DNA of 64,000 bases from Tretioscincus oriximinensis (GCA_022410635.1 JAJVDF010000277.1:345042-409041); one strand, 5' to 3'; positions 30,541 to 44,900 are shown, numbered from the stretch's first letter. Made by a program: numbers and translations. Notes: generated from the sequence alone by a model not told the origin.

Positions 30541-31296
30541 CATAAGAACATAAGAAGAGCCATACTGGATCAGGCCACAGCCCATCAAGTCCAGCATTCT
30601 GTCCCACACAGAGGCCCACCAGATGCACCTGGGCAGCCTGAACAGGGGAAAACAAAATATGCACCACTTCAAGACTCCCTGCAAATGGTATTTCAGGAGT
30701 CCTGCCTGTTGCTCCATCCTGGAGGCAGGATCCAGACATCCATCCTTGTTACTGATTTATACCCTTGGTGTCCATGAACCTGCCTAGTCCTGTCTTGAAT
30801 CTATCCAAGCTGATAGGTACCACTGCCTCTTCAGGAAGTAAATTCCACAGGCCGATGACCCTCTGGGTGAAAAAATACTTTCCTTTGTCTGCTCTCACTT
30901 TTCTACCCATCAGTTTTAAGGTTGGCCCTCTGGTCCTAGTGCTGGGGGAGAGAGAAAACATTTTTTCTCTATTCACCCTGTCCATCCCATGCATGATTTT
31001 GTACACTTCAATCAGATCACCTCTCAAATGTCCCCTTTCGACGCTGAAGAGGCCCACACGTTGCAGCCTGACTTCATAAGAGAAGTGCTCCAGACCCCTG
31101 ATCATTCTTGCTGCCCTTTTCTGCCCTTTCTCTAGTTCCAAAATATCCCTCTTGAGATGTGGTGACCAGAATTGAACACAGTATTCCAAATGTGGCCTCA
31201 CCGCAGATTTATAAAGAGGCAAAACAACATTTGCTGACTTGTTTTCGATTCCTTTCCTAATTATCCCCAATATAGAATTTCCATTTTTGCTGCTGC
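30541..31296 (-). mobile_element. CR1 LINE 3' fragment
   Basis: Reversed tail at the left. A 173-residue minus frame covers the reverse transcriptase C-terminus (SAVRPHLEYCVQFWSPHLKR, GDLIEVYKIMHGMDRVNREK). 5'-truncated. Confidence 0.87.
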
Positions 31297-31885
31297 TGTA
31301 TTCAACAAAGTAGTCTACCTGGATGCTTTCAACTGTTCTATCTGTCGATAGATCAATCTAAAATAAAGCGGCAAACACATGAAGTAAAAAAGTGGTTGAA
31401 AAACAGCTTTGTGACGGTAACGTCTCCATACTGGTGTCTTACTATATTTGAGATTAGTGTATTGCTCCAAGGAGAAATAAAAATACAACTAGAGCAAATT
31501 AAGAAATCAAGAAAAATAAGTTTGCCACAGGTTCAATCATCTGTTTTAGGAAGCTCACTATTCCATGTTTCTTGTCAGTTTTAAAGTGCTACAAAACACA
31601 CACACACACACCCCTTTGGTAACTATTCCACATTATTTGCATGGTAGTGCTAATCCACATTGGATAGATATTAACAGCTCCCTGAAATAATGACTAGTGG
31701 AGCACATTAATCCATTCTACATGCATTATAATGCTGCTAAAAACTCTTTAGCAATAATGCATCTGCATGTAGGTTGAATCAGCACAGTGATACTATTCCA
31801 GCAACTTATAGTCAGCATGGCTTTGGAATCCCTTTGACACTCCTTTGCAGTGGCTTTGAATTGCCATCTTCAAAGGTGAAGGTAC

Positions 31886-32145
31886 AAGACAGGACTAGAC
31901 AGGTTTATGGACACCAAGGGTATAAATGGGTACTAGGATGGATGTCTGGATGTTGCCTCCAGGATGGAGCCACAGGCAGGACTCCTGAGATGCCATTTGC
32001 AGGGAGTCATGAACAGGGGCATCTTTTGCCTTCCTCTGTTCAGGCTGCCCAGGTGCATCTGGTGGGCCTCTGTGTGGGACAGAATGCTGGACTTGATGGG
32101 CTCTGGCCTGATCCAGGATGGCTCTTCTTAGGTTCTTATGTTCTA
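31886..32145 (+). mobile_element. CR1 LINE 3' terminus
   Basis: Matches only the 3' untranslated end of the other CR1 copies, from 'gacaggactagacaggttta' to 'ggctcttcttaggttcttat'. Confidence 0.8.
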
Positions 32146-32615
32146 AATGCAGAGTTGTCCTCAAAGGCAGCGCTGATGTGCACCGGATGCAGTGTGAGGT
32201 TGACCACATCTGTGTACAGTGATTTCGTACTTACATGCCTGTACACATTGATCAAGTAACTTAAACATTTGTAAACTGCAGTTAATCTACATCATGCTAA
32301 ATTGCATGAATTGAAGGGCTTCAAAGCTATAGATGCAAACAGTGTCTATAACAACTATTCACTAGCTAGCTACAGTATATTGACTAATCAGGAAATGTTC
32401 TCCAAAATGCAATATTGAAGTACCATAGGAACAGTAGCATCTGCATGCCAATTCTATGTTCCTTTTGAGCTGCATTTTGTATACGTTTAGGTGACAATCC
32501 AAAGTGAAAAGTGGAACTAATTTTAGATTACACAACAGAGTAATCTGACTTTAAAGTTAATAATCAGAACTGCAAACACAAGATTTTTTAAAACGAAAGG
32601 AAATCTAAATTTAAC

Positions 32616-32903
32616 TTACCAAAGAGTAAAATCTCTGGCTATCCAAGAGATCAACAGCCCAGGTACATCATTTACTTCCACACCTGCTGGGTCTTTCAGA
32701 TCATCAGTTGGTTCCCCATTGAAATTTCCGCATGCCCCACACAATTGATCTGCCAACATTGAGCTAGATTTCACCTCCACTCCTCCTGCTGGGTTCATTG
32801 TTACTTGGATGTGCGGTGAGCCCACGGTAATGACATTGTCAGACATGTCAAGTGTGATTGATTCTGTGACTTTAGATGGGATTGGAACTGGCAGCCCATT
32901 CAC
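32616..32903 (-). CDS. FCGBP: Gene 2 exon 16: C-half of truncated VWD6, probable C-terminus
   Basis: Acceptor CTCTTAG; starts V-N-G-L-P-V-P-I-P. Contains CGACGNFNGEPTDD, a CGAC variant of CGLC, and no C8. The frame reaches TAA at 32618-32616. A consensus donor (TTTG|GTAAGT, exon end 32620, phase 2) overlaps that stop, so the exon is either terminal or spliced to a further short exon. Homologous to the last exon seen in gene 1. Confidence 0.85.
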   Translation of the reverse strand: MNGLPVPIPSKVTESITLDMSDNVITVGSPHIQVTMNPAGGVEVKSSSMLADQLCGACGNFNGEPTDDLKDPAGVEVNDVPGLLISWIARDFTLW

Positions 32904-35900
32904 CTAAGAGATACAAACAGATAGCAGCAACCAACATAGAGCTAAGGGCAGGCAAAGTGCTATTAAGCCTCTAGCTCTGTCACAACTTCATGAAAATTCA
33001 TCCCGTGAATGATTGTACGCCTCCTACACATTAGCCAGGCCTGACATGAAACATACATTAAGGGGGAAAGGAGAACAGGATCAAGCTTTAACTGGATGGG
33101 CTAAGGGTTTATAGCTTTTCAGAAAAAGGAAATTAAGATTCCTTGTTGACACTTCTCACCTCTCTCCTTCTGCTTTAAATTCCATTCTGTGACCCTTTGC
33201 TGTGTTTATAGGTCAAAATGAGGAAATGTAAATCTGCATTTTATTTTTAACAAATAATAGCAAGCTATTATCCATGTGTTGGAATGAAGGAGGAGGAAGA
33301 GGGAGTTCTAGGAAAACACCAAAAGCCCAATGTTTTCACTTGCATAGAAACAGATCCTTACACTATAAAATACCACTGGTCCTCATGATTGTTCTGTTTT
33401 ATGCATTGCACTGATGCTGGTATAGTGGCTGTCTTGCCGTTGGTGGGCGGCCACACACGGGCCAGCAGAGACAGTCACGTGTGTAAAAGCCTTAGCATGA
33501 GTGTTGTTCAGGCTTTGCAACTACCAAGCTTTAGCAGGCCTCTGGGGTTAACTGAAGTTCAAGATGTTGGTAGCATGCGCTGAAATAATTGGTCCAGCAA
33601 AGGAGCTAGCAGCATTTTGAGACTAACTTGAGAAAAGTGGTTGGCATAAGCTTTCGTAGACAGGTCTCCTTCTTCAGATGCTGAGGGACTAATGCTAGGG
33701 TCAGGTATTTATAGGAAAATGTGTATGGGAGAAGACAAAGCATATGCAACTGTAGGGAGGGGTTGAATTCGCAAGTTCCAGGCCATCAGCAAAGGACTTA
33801 ACAGAGATCAGGGTTTCCTGGCCAACTATACATTCTTATGAAACCTGTTAAGTATTTGATTGCTTCTCTACTAGACATTGCCCTTGTTGCCCCAGGGACC
33901 TTTTCACACAAGGAGATTAGTTCCTGCTATTTACCTGTTTTTCTAACAAGCAATTCAACCCCTCCCTACAGTTGCATATGCTTTGTCTTCTCCCATACAC
34001 ATTTTCCTATAAATACCTGACCCTAGCATTAGTCCCTCAGCATCTGAAGAAGGAGACCTGTCTACGAAAGCTTATGCCAACCACTTTTCTCAAGTTAGTC
34101 TCAAAGTGCTGCTAGCTCCTTTGCTGGACTTTCTGCTAGACTAACACGGCTATTTCTCTGAAATTGAAATAATTGGGAAAGTGTCCCTTCTCGTTATCAG
34201 TTTCCTCTCTTAGTTAACTCCCAAAACGGTCTCCTGAGAACGGTGTTTAATTGGAGATGACCGCATGGACAAGAGTGCACTTGCGTGTAAATGGGAATTT
34301 GATGAATGATATAAGCAAGCCTTGTATACAATAAAACTCTCTCTCCTTTCTCTGCTCTTCACAATGTGTCTGTCTTTGGCATCCTCAACTTTTTCACACT
34401 GAGAACTCCATTCTCCATCCAGGAACTGAAGGACTACTAGAATGACATCTTCCTGGAGACAGTCTTGGCCTTGCTGATGGCTTAAATATTAGGCCCTCTT
34501 GAAACTCTTATGAGTACTAGGAAAAAGCATAACTATCTTAAGGCATAATTCGTAACTGTCTTTTCTTTACTAAAGTTTTTACTTACCCAGACCTCCTGCT
34601 GGCGATTCACAGCAATAAACACATTTTTGAAGAAGACATAAAGCAAGTTAGCAGTGACTGTTTCACTTGGGGGACATGATGTCACTCCCACAACCACACG
34701 GAACCATAGATCAGAGTTGATATCACAGAGGGAAGTGAGGTGGTAGATGCCTGGAGCAGGGACAATCCCAGAAAGACCATCAAAAGAGGTGATCTGAGTC
34801 CCTGGCATCAGGGAGCAGCGTCCTTCTGATGGGTAGCAGCCGCGTTTCCCATTGTTTACTCCACAAACTTCTCCAGCAGCACAGCCGTAGAGTACACAAA
34901 TCAGGGTGTCCTTCTTTTGACAAGTGCATCGCTTTGTGCAGTCTGGGAAAATAATCGTCTCTCCTTGCTGGAAAGAAAGAGAAAAGTGTTACATGAACAC
35001 ATAATTCCAGTTCTATACTATACCAGCCAAACACAATGTGTTTCCAGCTGAAAGCTAAACTCCATGAGTATCTTAACATAAGAACATAAGAACATCAGAA
35101 GAGCCATCCTGGATCAGGCCACAGCCCATCAAGTCCAGCATTCTGTGTCACACAGAGGCCCACCAGATGCACCTGGGCAGTCCGAACAGAGGAAAGCAAA
35201 ATATGCGCCTGTTCATGACTCCCCGCAAATGGTATTTCAAGAGTCCTGCCTGTGGCTCCATCCCGGAGGCAACATCCAGACATCCATCCTAGTATCCATT
35301 TATACTCTTAGTGTCCATAAACCTGTCTAGTCCTGTCTCGAAACTATCCAAGCTGTTAGCTACCACCACCTCTTCAGGAAGTAAATTTCACAGGCCAATG
35401 ACCCTCTGGGTGAAAAAATACTTTCCTTTGTCTATTCTCACTTTTCTACCCAACAGTTTTAAGGAGTGCCCTCTGGTCCTTGTGTTGTGTGATAGAGAAA
35501 ACATTTTTTGTCTATTCACCCTGTCGATCCCATAATATACATCCATGGCATTGCCAGTACAGTCATGAATTAGTAGATAAAAATCACATAATATTGCTAT
35601 TACAGGAATTTTGACCATAATAGCAACACTAAACTTTGTGTCTGTCCTAAGCTTTCAATAGTAGATCACCTGGGATACAAAAAATCTCCAACCAAATGTA
35701 TAAGAAACCAACAAAAGAAAGTGAGCAAACATGTAGTTGTTTTCTGGTAGCCCTAATTGGTTTGATTCTGCAAGCTTTTTATACAATCCGTGACAGCTTC
35801 TCCTGCCTTACAGACAGGAGCAAAGGGCAATAAGATCTTTTTTTGCAGGCTCAAATGGCTCAGTCACTAAGGAGACAGCCTTTCACCTGAAAGATGGGGT

Positions 35901-38900
35901 TTCAAGGCCCTGTGTCAGACGTGGGGGTGGGGAGTGGGGAGCACCATCTCCTAGCCTGCAGCTCTAGCCAACCCAGCTATTCAAAAGCAAGAATTGCAAG
36001 AAATTGCAATTGACTGCAAGTAGATAAGTGGGAGCCCCCACAGACTGGTTGGGAAGATAGAATGTAAGCCTTAGGGTGAAAAATACCCTTGTAAGCCGCT
36101 TTGAGTCCCTTTGAAAGGTGATTAAAGCGGGGTAGAAAAACCCAGTTCTTCTTCTTCTTCTTCTTTTAGATCCTGCATTGCCTCCTGCAGTTTGGAGGCA
36201 ATATAGCCATTAAAGGTGCAATGGTCAATCCCAGTTTTTACATAGAAACCCTACTACAAAATTAATAAAGCAAGTATCAAATTGGAATCCATGGGATGGA
36301 AAACAGCTGCTACACTGGAACCTGATCTTAACATTTATACTTTAGGGTAGTATCCAAATGCTTACTACTAGTCACTGCAGCAAGTGGTCAGTCTTTGATC
36401 AGCTTATTCCCAGACCTCAACCATCAACACAGGAATTTCTGTTCCAGAGAAATAGCTGTGTTAGTCTTTCTCAGAAAGCCCAGCAAGAGTGCTTGTAGCA
36501 CTTGGAGACCAACTGGAGAAAGATAGGAAACATGAGCTTTCATAGACACATCTACAGAGACTCATAGCACTTGCTGTGCATCTGAAGAAGTAGACATTTG
36601 TACAAAAGCTCATACTGCCTACCTTTCTCCTGTTAGTCTCCAAATGCTGGACCGGAATATCTAGCTGTCTTCTCTTTGAGCCTTTCAGAAAATGAAGAAA
36701 TCGTTTACCTTTATCAATCTCCCATTAAACATGCAGCCACACTCTTCCTCTGCCACACAGAGTCCCCCATTTGCCAGTGTTCCTCCATCACATGCACAGC
36801 CCTCAAAACATGGGTCAATACATTGCAATGGTCCAGGGCATGTCGCTTTGCAGCTTCGCGCACAGGGTTCATAGTGGGTCCCAGGTAGACAGTTCAAAGC
36901 TAAAGGCCAGGAAGAAAACAAAAATCCATCAAGGCTAGCACAAAGGAAGTTTTTAGGCAAAAAATGCTCTTCCAAAGTATATTTAATGTAGATTAGTGGT
37001 GAGTTAGGAACATTTTCTTCCAAACTCTACCTTTCCTGAGCCAGTTTTTCAGTGTATGCAGATGCAACCATTGGCACTGTTGTTATATTAGGGAATTTAT
37101 TGGTCTTTTTTCATCATCCTCAGTGGTATAGTAGGCTTGGAGCTGACCAGGATCTATTCCACTGCTTATCCTCCTCCCACATTGCCCAGGCCAGGAGAAG
37201 GAGATGGTAAAAAAACAAGGAGCAATGGCAGAGGGAAAAAGCAAATGCAGAACAGTTTCTGGTAAGATCCATAGGAAGCCTTCAGGATACCTTTGTGATG
37301 ATGTCACACTTGTTCTAGTCCCTTATTGGTGCAACTGCAGAGTGAAAGAACCACATAGTTTTGCACTCCATGCACACATCATGGCTGATTTGCCCAACAA
37401 CAATCTTGGGTAGAAACATCAAAATCAAGGAATAAAAGTTCCCCTGGGGATGTTTTTGTGGCCAGGAGCAGTGGCATGCCAATAAACAGCCCATTTCTGG
37501 GGGTCATCCTATGCTTTGATTCTAACCCCCCCACACACACACACACAAAGCAAACCCAACAAGTCACATTTGAGGATCCCTTACTTTCTCTGGCACTTGA
37601 GGATATGTATATTTAAAGAAAGGTAGATGGGTGGATGTTCAGAAGTTATGTACTGAATCTAGTGAGCTGAATTCAGATACGGAATTAAGTGGAAAGGCTG
37701 TTGGGGTCTCAAATATTTTACATTTTATTTGCTTGTATTACTTGTATATGAATTTCTATGTATATTAAATTAAAAGAATACAAAATAAATGTTTTGCAAG
37801 CATCTAAGTAGGTTTCAAATTATTTCTTGATTCAGTTGAATAAAATATTTTTATGCAAGATAATCGGGCAGGATAAAAACACTTGTGTAATGAAATTTAA
37901 GCTTCCCTACACACTCCATTAAATAGATTACATCAGGCTCCAGAATTCCTCCTAATCTGGTGTGGCAGCAGATCCTGTGTCTGCTTGTCTCGTATAATCT
38001 GGGATTATACAATGCTAACAAGGAATTACATTTTGACAATTTTGTTTAATGCACTTAATCCTTCTGCTATTTTAAGTTAATTGATGCACAAGAATAAAAA
38101 TATCAAAACAACAGCATCCAGAAACAAAGGCTAGGACCATAGCGGAGAATGTCTCCCATTTAAAATCATTTATAAGTGCACTCAGTAAAGGCCCATTCCA
38201 GAACTAGAAAAATTGACTACTGCAATTAACCCTATTTTCCAATCACTCACGGCAAGTTGCATCAGTTCTCCATGGTCCAATTGTAGCTCCAGCTGCTTGG
38301 CAGGCAGCTGAATAAACCTGAAGACTGTGACACAGGGACTCTGGCGTTCCAGAAGCAGCACACATGTTGATCAGACAGTAGCTGAAGAAAAGGGCTGGAT
38401 CAATCAGAGAATGACAACCACTGAATGGACCCATACTGGCAATGATCATCCCACAGTAGGTATCATCCTTGTATATTACTTCTTTTTCTTCATTACAGAC
38501 TTGACACTGTTCTCCACAACCTTCAAAGCATTTGCTACCTTCAATCTTCCAAGATTCTCCAAATTCTCCAGTATTCTGAGCTACCTCTCCATTAGGCTTC
38601 AGGAACTCATCATTCTTGTCTTTGTTGAAGTTGCCACATAGACCGCTCACAAGGCCATGGAAGGAGCTAGACACAGATATGGCTACCCAGTCTTCAAAGT
38701 CATAGTAGATATGCAGACCAGATCGCGTGCGTATGAGTACAATCTTGCCTTCCTGACTTACTGAGACAACACCAGAGGTAGCTGGCAAAAGAAGTTGTTC
38801 TCCATTAATCTGTGCAAAGGGACAGAAGAGATTAACAAAATGAATTTGCTAACTGTATTTTAACAAATGATGCTCTTCATTTGACTCCCACCATTTCTCC

Positions 38901-41900
38901 CTCAAGTGTCCATACTACAGCGTAACAGCAGGGAAACAGTCAAACTTGAACCAAACTTGACCTGCACTGTGCAGAATGGTTTGGAACCAGTGAGAATGGG
39001 ATGCATCCTGGTGTTGCATCCCAATCTGACGTACCCCACACTCATGTAGTGTATGTGGCACCCCTCACCCAATTGTATCTATAGGTGGTCAAGGAACTGA
39101 AGGTACAGACAAATACCAGGAAGCAGCTCATTCACTGCCATCTGCCACCTCCAGAGTGTGGAAGGTCCCAGCTGTTCCAGATATTGATTGATCTGGAATG
39201 CTCTATGTAGAAGGTAAGTGCGGAACTAGTCCAAAGCTACCCAGAGAGGGAATGCATGGGAAGGACTTGCAATCCATTCTTCCTTTGGGCAACTTGAATT
39301 CAATGTCAGGATTGCAACACACCCCTATTTGCCATCATCTGCTTCCAATAGCATTGAAGACATCCCAGATCAGCTGCCTTACAGGTTCAAATCTGTGAAT
39401 GGTGAGGTAGGCCCCACATAGGCTAATTCAAGCAGTTTCCTGGAAAGCACAAACTATCGGGTTGATTCCAGTGTCTCTCCAGAAGCAGACAATGGCAAAC
39501 CACCTCTGTAGCTCTTCCAAGAAAACTGTCCATAGAGGTGCCCATGCAGTCAACCAGGAGTCAACCATGGCACACTGAGACCCAATAACTACAAGGCCTT
39601 GTAGAAGTTTTGAAGGGGAAGCTGGTTAGGACCATCTTAACTGTTAAATAAAAAAGCAGCTGCTTTGCATGGTGAATTGTGCTCCTGTTTGCACAAGGCA
39701 GAGACAAGGTCTTGAAGGATAAAAGGTGGCATGCCACATGGCCTGCCCCGGGCCCTTCAGCTAGTCTGTTGCTGTCAACCGTAACAGAGGAGGCAATTCC
39801 ATCAGCAAAGCTGAAGTAAGGTTCATCTGCCAGGGCAGCCAGCTGCCATCTGTGAAATGTGAGGTTGCCCATATTTTCTCTCCCCTCAAAACTGAAATTA
39901 TGTCAGAGGCACATGCGCGAAAGAGACAGAGTTGAATGAACATATGGCATAGAGGGCACTGGCATCAAAGCCTGGTGCTCTAGCAGTTCCTTGAGGTCAG
40001 TTTCAAATTCAATTCTAATCACTATTACTAGTTTTGCTGGAGTCTCATCTAACTTTGCCACTTGACCATAAATGCTATAAAGGTTCAGTGTGGGTGACAG
40101 CTGGTGCTGCCTCCCATACTTTACTCGCCAGGAACTCACCAAAGCTTCTGAAGTCAGACCCCTGCGTAGAACCACTTGCTGTCCAGAAATACGAATCTGC
40201 ACTTCTGCAATGTGATGATTTTCAGCTACAATGATGACGGCAAAATTATCTCTCTGGTCACTCCGAGCAAGAATATAAGAGCAAGAAGCTGGAAGCGAGT
40301 AATACAGGCCATCAAAGGTGATATAGTTTTGGATGTCCAGTGCATAGCAAGTGCCCCTGTCTTTAGGGAAGCAGAATGCCTCTGCACCTGCCACATTGCA
40401 AGCCTCATCGTCACTGCAAAAGTCATGGCATTCAACTGTCCCATCCTCCATGCATCGACACTGTTGTCGGCAGAACTCATTAGAGAAAAATCCCTGCCCT
40501 ATTGGATAGTATTTGCCTCCATACTCGCAAGCACATTCCTTGATCGGAACACAACGGTCCCCTTTCAGAATAAATCCAGTATCACAAATGCAGCCTTCAG
40601 CACAGAGAGCCTTACAAACCAGTGGAGCATCTAAGTTCTCACAGGTGGCAGGACATCGGGTTGCACAAAGTTCATAGTGGGAGTTCATTGGGCAAACGTA
40701 TGCTGGTTGGGAGAAAACAGTGCAATGGTTAGGTGGCAGCACAAGTGAAAATCAGAGCAAACAGAAAGCATACAGATTCTGCCAGAAACACATCGTAAGT
40801 AATAAAAGGCATGTGGGAGAATTCAATCTTCTGAGGTATAATGACCAATGACAGGGCTTGGAACTTTGGCATTGTCCAGAGACTCAAAGACAGAGCTCTG
40901 AACTTGGGAAGCCCCCAGAGACTAGAGTCCTGGGTTGGAAACTGGCTAAAAGATAGAAAACAGAGAGAAGTAATAAATGGACAGTTCTTCATGTAGAAAG
41001 ATGCTGGAAGTGGATTAATCCAGTACTTGGAGGAATAGGTAGGACGTAAAAGAAGAACAAAGGAAGGAGTGGATGAAAGATGGAAGGGAAGGAAGATAAA
41101 GAAGAAAAAATAAAGAAAGGAAGGAAAATGGAAAGAGAGAAAGAACAGAAGAAAGAAGTATCAAGTGAAAGGTATGGGAGGAAGCAAGGGAGGGAATGGG
41201 TGGAGCAGGGATGGGAGCAAGGGGAGGAGGGGCTAGAGGCTGTTGCATTACCGTAACACAACGGGCTAATTCCACTAGTATCATCATCACCATGGATTTA
41301 TAATGCCCTCCCCCCCATATTATCCCCCATATTATCTTAGGCTACCACCATTTATAAAGGAAGGTGAGGGAGATGGTATCCTGAGAAACTGGTAGACACT
41401 ATTTTCCTTGTTCAGAGCATATGTAGAAAGCAGCCCAAAGGTCAGTCATTTTTCTCTTTGGCTCTGGTTCCATTTAAATTTCCTGCCCATGCTGTTTACA
41501 AATGACGGCAACCTTCCCTCCCCACTTGTCACTCACCCTAGAGCATTGGCCACCAAAAACAGTCAGTGCCTCTCCAGGGTATGGAAGAGGTGAGAAGTCC
41601 AAACCCTCCACCACCTGCCTTTGAGCCAATGCACCTGGGAATGGAGGAGGCTCCATAAGCCCTTGTGCATGGTGAGTGCTGGCAGGATTCCAAGGATGAT
41701 CAATTGACCTGCTGGTGGGTGGCAGGGGGTTCCAACCTCTCACCCTTCCTTGCCCAGGAGTGATGGCAGTGGTGGCTTTGGTGACTGGCACATTTCAACA
41801 GGTCCCTTCTGGAGAGGCTGAAGGCTGTGAAGGAAAGACTAACAGGACATCTGATGGATCCATAGACAATAAAAAAATCATTCCCTTTGCTCTCTGGGCT

Positions 41901-44900
41901 GCTTTCTGCATGGGCTGCAAACACAAAACATGGTTCCCACTGGCTATTGCTGGTGGGAAGGCAATGTCAATTTGTGGGTGGAGTTGGTAGGAGAAAAAAC
42001 AGTTGGGGCTAATTAAAGGGACCATCCCATTTCCTCCTTTACAGTTCAAGGTGTTTAGGGACAGGCATATCTGACCAATAATTCCATCACCAAGCTGGAG
42101 AGGGAGAAAAATGTGAGATAGAGTTTCTGTACATGCACTACCCCAAGCCTCCCTGAGCTGTTAAATACAACACATAAACCTAGAAACGTGACCAATTACA
42201 CCTACCAATATCATCTCTCAATTGACAATTACACTTGCCAATATGTGTTTTTCTTCCATGTCTTAACATAAGAATGAGGATTCATAATCCTGTCATTGGC
42301 TACCTCCAAGCTATATTGATTTGAACCCTGTGATCAGACTCTCCATTACTACAGGTACAGGACAACATGATCAACAGCAGCCCTGTACCAGACTCTTCAT
42401 GAGGACTCTTTAACTTACGGCAGAAGTCTTGCATCCTCCACTCTTGTAGAGGGAAAGCCTTGGCCTGACATGCGGCAACATAGGAAGTGATAACATCACA
42501 CCAAACTGGCGACAGTCCACGAACTTCACAGGTCTTTTGGATGCACTGATCAAAAATGGGAGTGTAGGGAATAGATTCATGGCATGATGCAAATGGCCCA
42601 TCCACCAGCCTCAATAGTCCACAATATGCCTCTTCTTGATAACTCTCTAGCTCAGCCTCACTACAGGGTGGGCATTCTGGGGAGCAGCTAGGAGAGCATT
42701 GCACACGCCAGGATTCTCCAGATTCTCCAGTCAAATCATTGTTGGGGTTTCCATCAGCATTTCCACACAACCCACATACGGATCCAGCATAATTCCCTGG
42801 TATCGTCACCACCACATTGAGGCTTTCCTTGAATAGCTGGATTACTGCTCCAAATCCAGTGACAATAACAAGGCGAGTGTCATCAGCGGTAACCTGAATC
42901 TGTCCCATTTGGCTAAAGGGTATGTCCACTTGCTTTTCATTTACCTGGATGCATGAGAGAATGGAAGTTCTCAAGAGCAGGAAAAAACAAACAATATTGC
43001 AATATTGAATCTGAAAAAAAATCTCCATTTTTACCTCAGGGTACAAATAGGTCTAACTGAAAGAATAGCCCTAGCTGAAGCACAGGGTGATCCTGGCTCT
43101 TTTGACACCGAGTCTTATTTCACTCCAGGAAGGACTCCATGGAGTCTGTCCTTTCCTAGAGTGGCATATGGGTAGCAGACCCCTTATGCATGCAAGTTGT
43201 AAGCTCTCATTCCATTCTCTTATTCCAAGCTCTTATTCCAAGCTCTTATTCCAAGCTACAAGGAAGTCTATTAGTACAGAAAGGCCCTTTGCTTATTTTC
43301 TTACTGCAATACCCTTTTTACTGTATCCATTTTAGTTTTCCATTTTGTCTTATTTTCTCTCTGCTTTGTCCTTCAGGATCCCAATGGGCTTTTGACTAAT
43401 CAATAATGTTAAATAAAAATAAAATTGATCTCTTTTTCACATATACTCATAGATGCCAAGAACTTTCTCACGCTCCCCAGATGAGCATAGCCTTCCTAGC
43501 TTAGGAAGGAGAGATTTATAAAATGCAGGTTAAAATGCAGAATAGACTTTGAAGTTCAATAATCCTCCCCCCCCCCCCCCAATTACTTGAATGTACTGGT
43601 ATGATTTATATTAAGGACTGAAGCAGCAAAATTTAGAACCCAGTGTATACATATATGCAATCCAGGATCTCTATGTTAGATGCTTGGAGTAGGTTCCTAC
43701 TAGCTGTTGCACTCGACACAGGACGAAGCAACTGCTGCAGCCTGGTGTGATGGCACTGCCGCTGCTTCTGCTCAGCTGCCGCTCCTCTGATGTCTCACCC
43801 TGCTGACCGAGAAATGGCAGCCAGGCTTCTCCTCCTTCACACCCATGCATTTCCAGGAAGGAGGCACTGGGAAGGCTCCTGGTGGTGGGTTGGGGAACCC
43901 TCCACCCCGGAGAGATAAAGCAAGCAGTGGTGACAACAACTGCCTCTCCTTCCTTCTGTGCTTGTGCTTGTGCTACTGCTACGATTTGTCACGGCAAAGA
44001 ATCTTCCACCAGCATCCTGTGGAGCAGCAGGGGTGGAGTCATCGTGCTACCACGGGCCAGCTCAAAGGTCTTCACAGGCCACTTCTGGCCCTCAGGCCAT
44101 ACTTTCCTCATTCCTGCTCTAAAGGCTTGATATAGGAACACAATAAAGTGCAGCTCTTTCCAAGACATATTTTTCTCAGGTTATGAGTGAGTAAATGTTG
44201 TTTTGCCTCTTTATAAATCTGTGGTGAGGCCACATTTGGAATACAGTGTTCAGTTCTGGTCACCACATCTCAAGAGGGATATTGTGGAACTAGAGAAGGT
44301 GCAGAAAAGGGCAACAAGAATGGTCGAGGGTCTGGAGCACCTTCCTTATGAAGTCAGGCTGCAACGTCTGGGCCTCTTCAGCCTTGAAAGGCGACGTTTG
44401 AGAGGTGATCTGATTGAAGTGTACAAAATCATGCATGGGATGGACAGGGTGAATAGAGAAAAAATGTGTTCTCTATCACACAACACAAGGACCAGAGGGC
44501 CCTCCTTGAAACTGATGGGAAGAAAAGTGAGAACAGACAAAGGAAAGTATTTTTTCCCCCAGAGGGTCATCAGCCTGTGGAATTTACTTCCTGAGGAGGT
44601 GGTGGTAGCTAACAGCTTGGATAGCTTCAAGACAGGACTAGACAGGTCTATGGACACCAAGGGTTTAAATGGGTCCTAGGATGAATGTCTGGATGCTGCC
44701 TCTGGGATGGAGCAACAGGCAGGACTCCTAAAATACCATGACAGGTGCATATTTTGTTTTTCTCTGTTCAGACTGCCCAGGTGCATCTGGTGGGCTTCTG
44801 TGTGAGACAGAATGCTGGACTATGCTCTGGCCTGATCCAGTATGGCTCTTCTTATGTTCTTATGCCACTCAGGCTGGCTACAGGCAGCAGTAATGGTTTA

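Larger units (their letters stand above)
34968..36708 (-). other. Gene 2 intron 14
   Basis: Donor GTAAAC below 36709, acceptor TTCCAG at 34968. Contains a CR1 fragment, a SINE and a family B copy. Confidence 0.7.

Noticed and set aside
30542..30560. Repeated 'aagaacataagaa' units as a CRISPR or satellite array
   Set aside because: They are CR1 3' tails scattered singly, with no regular spacers.
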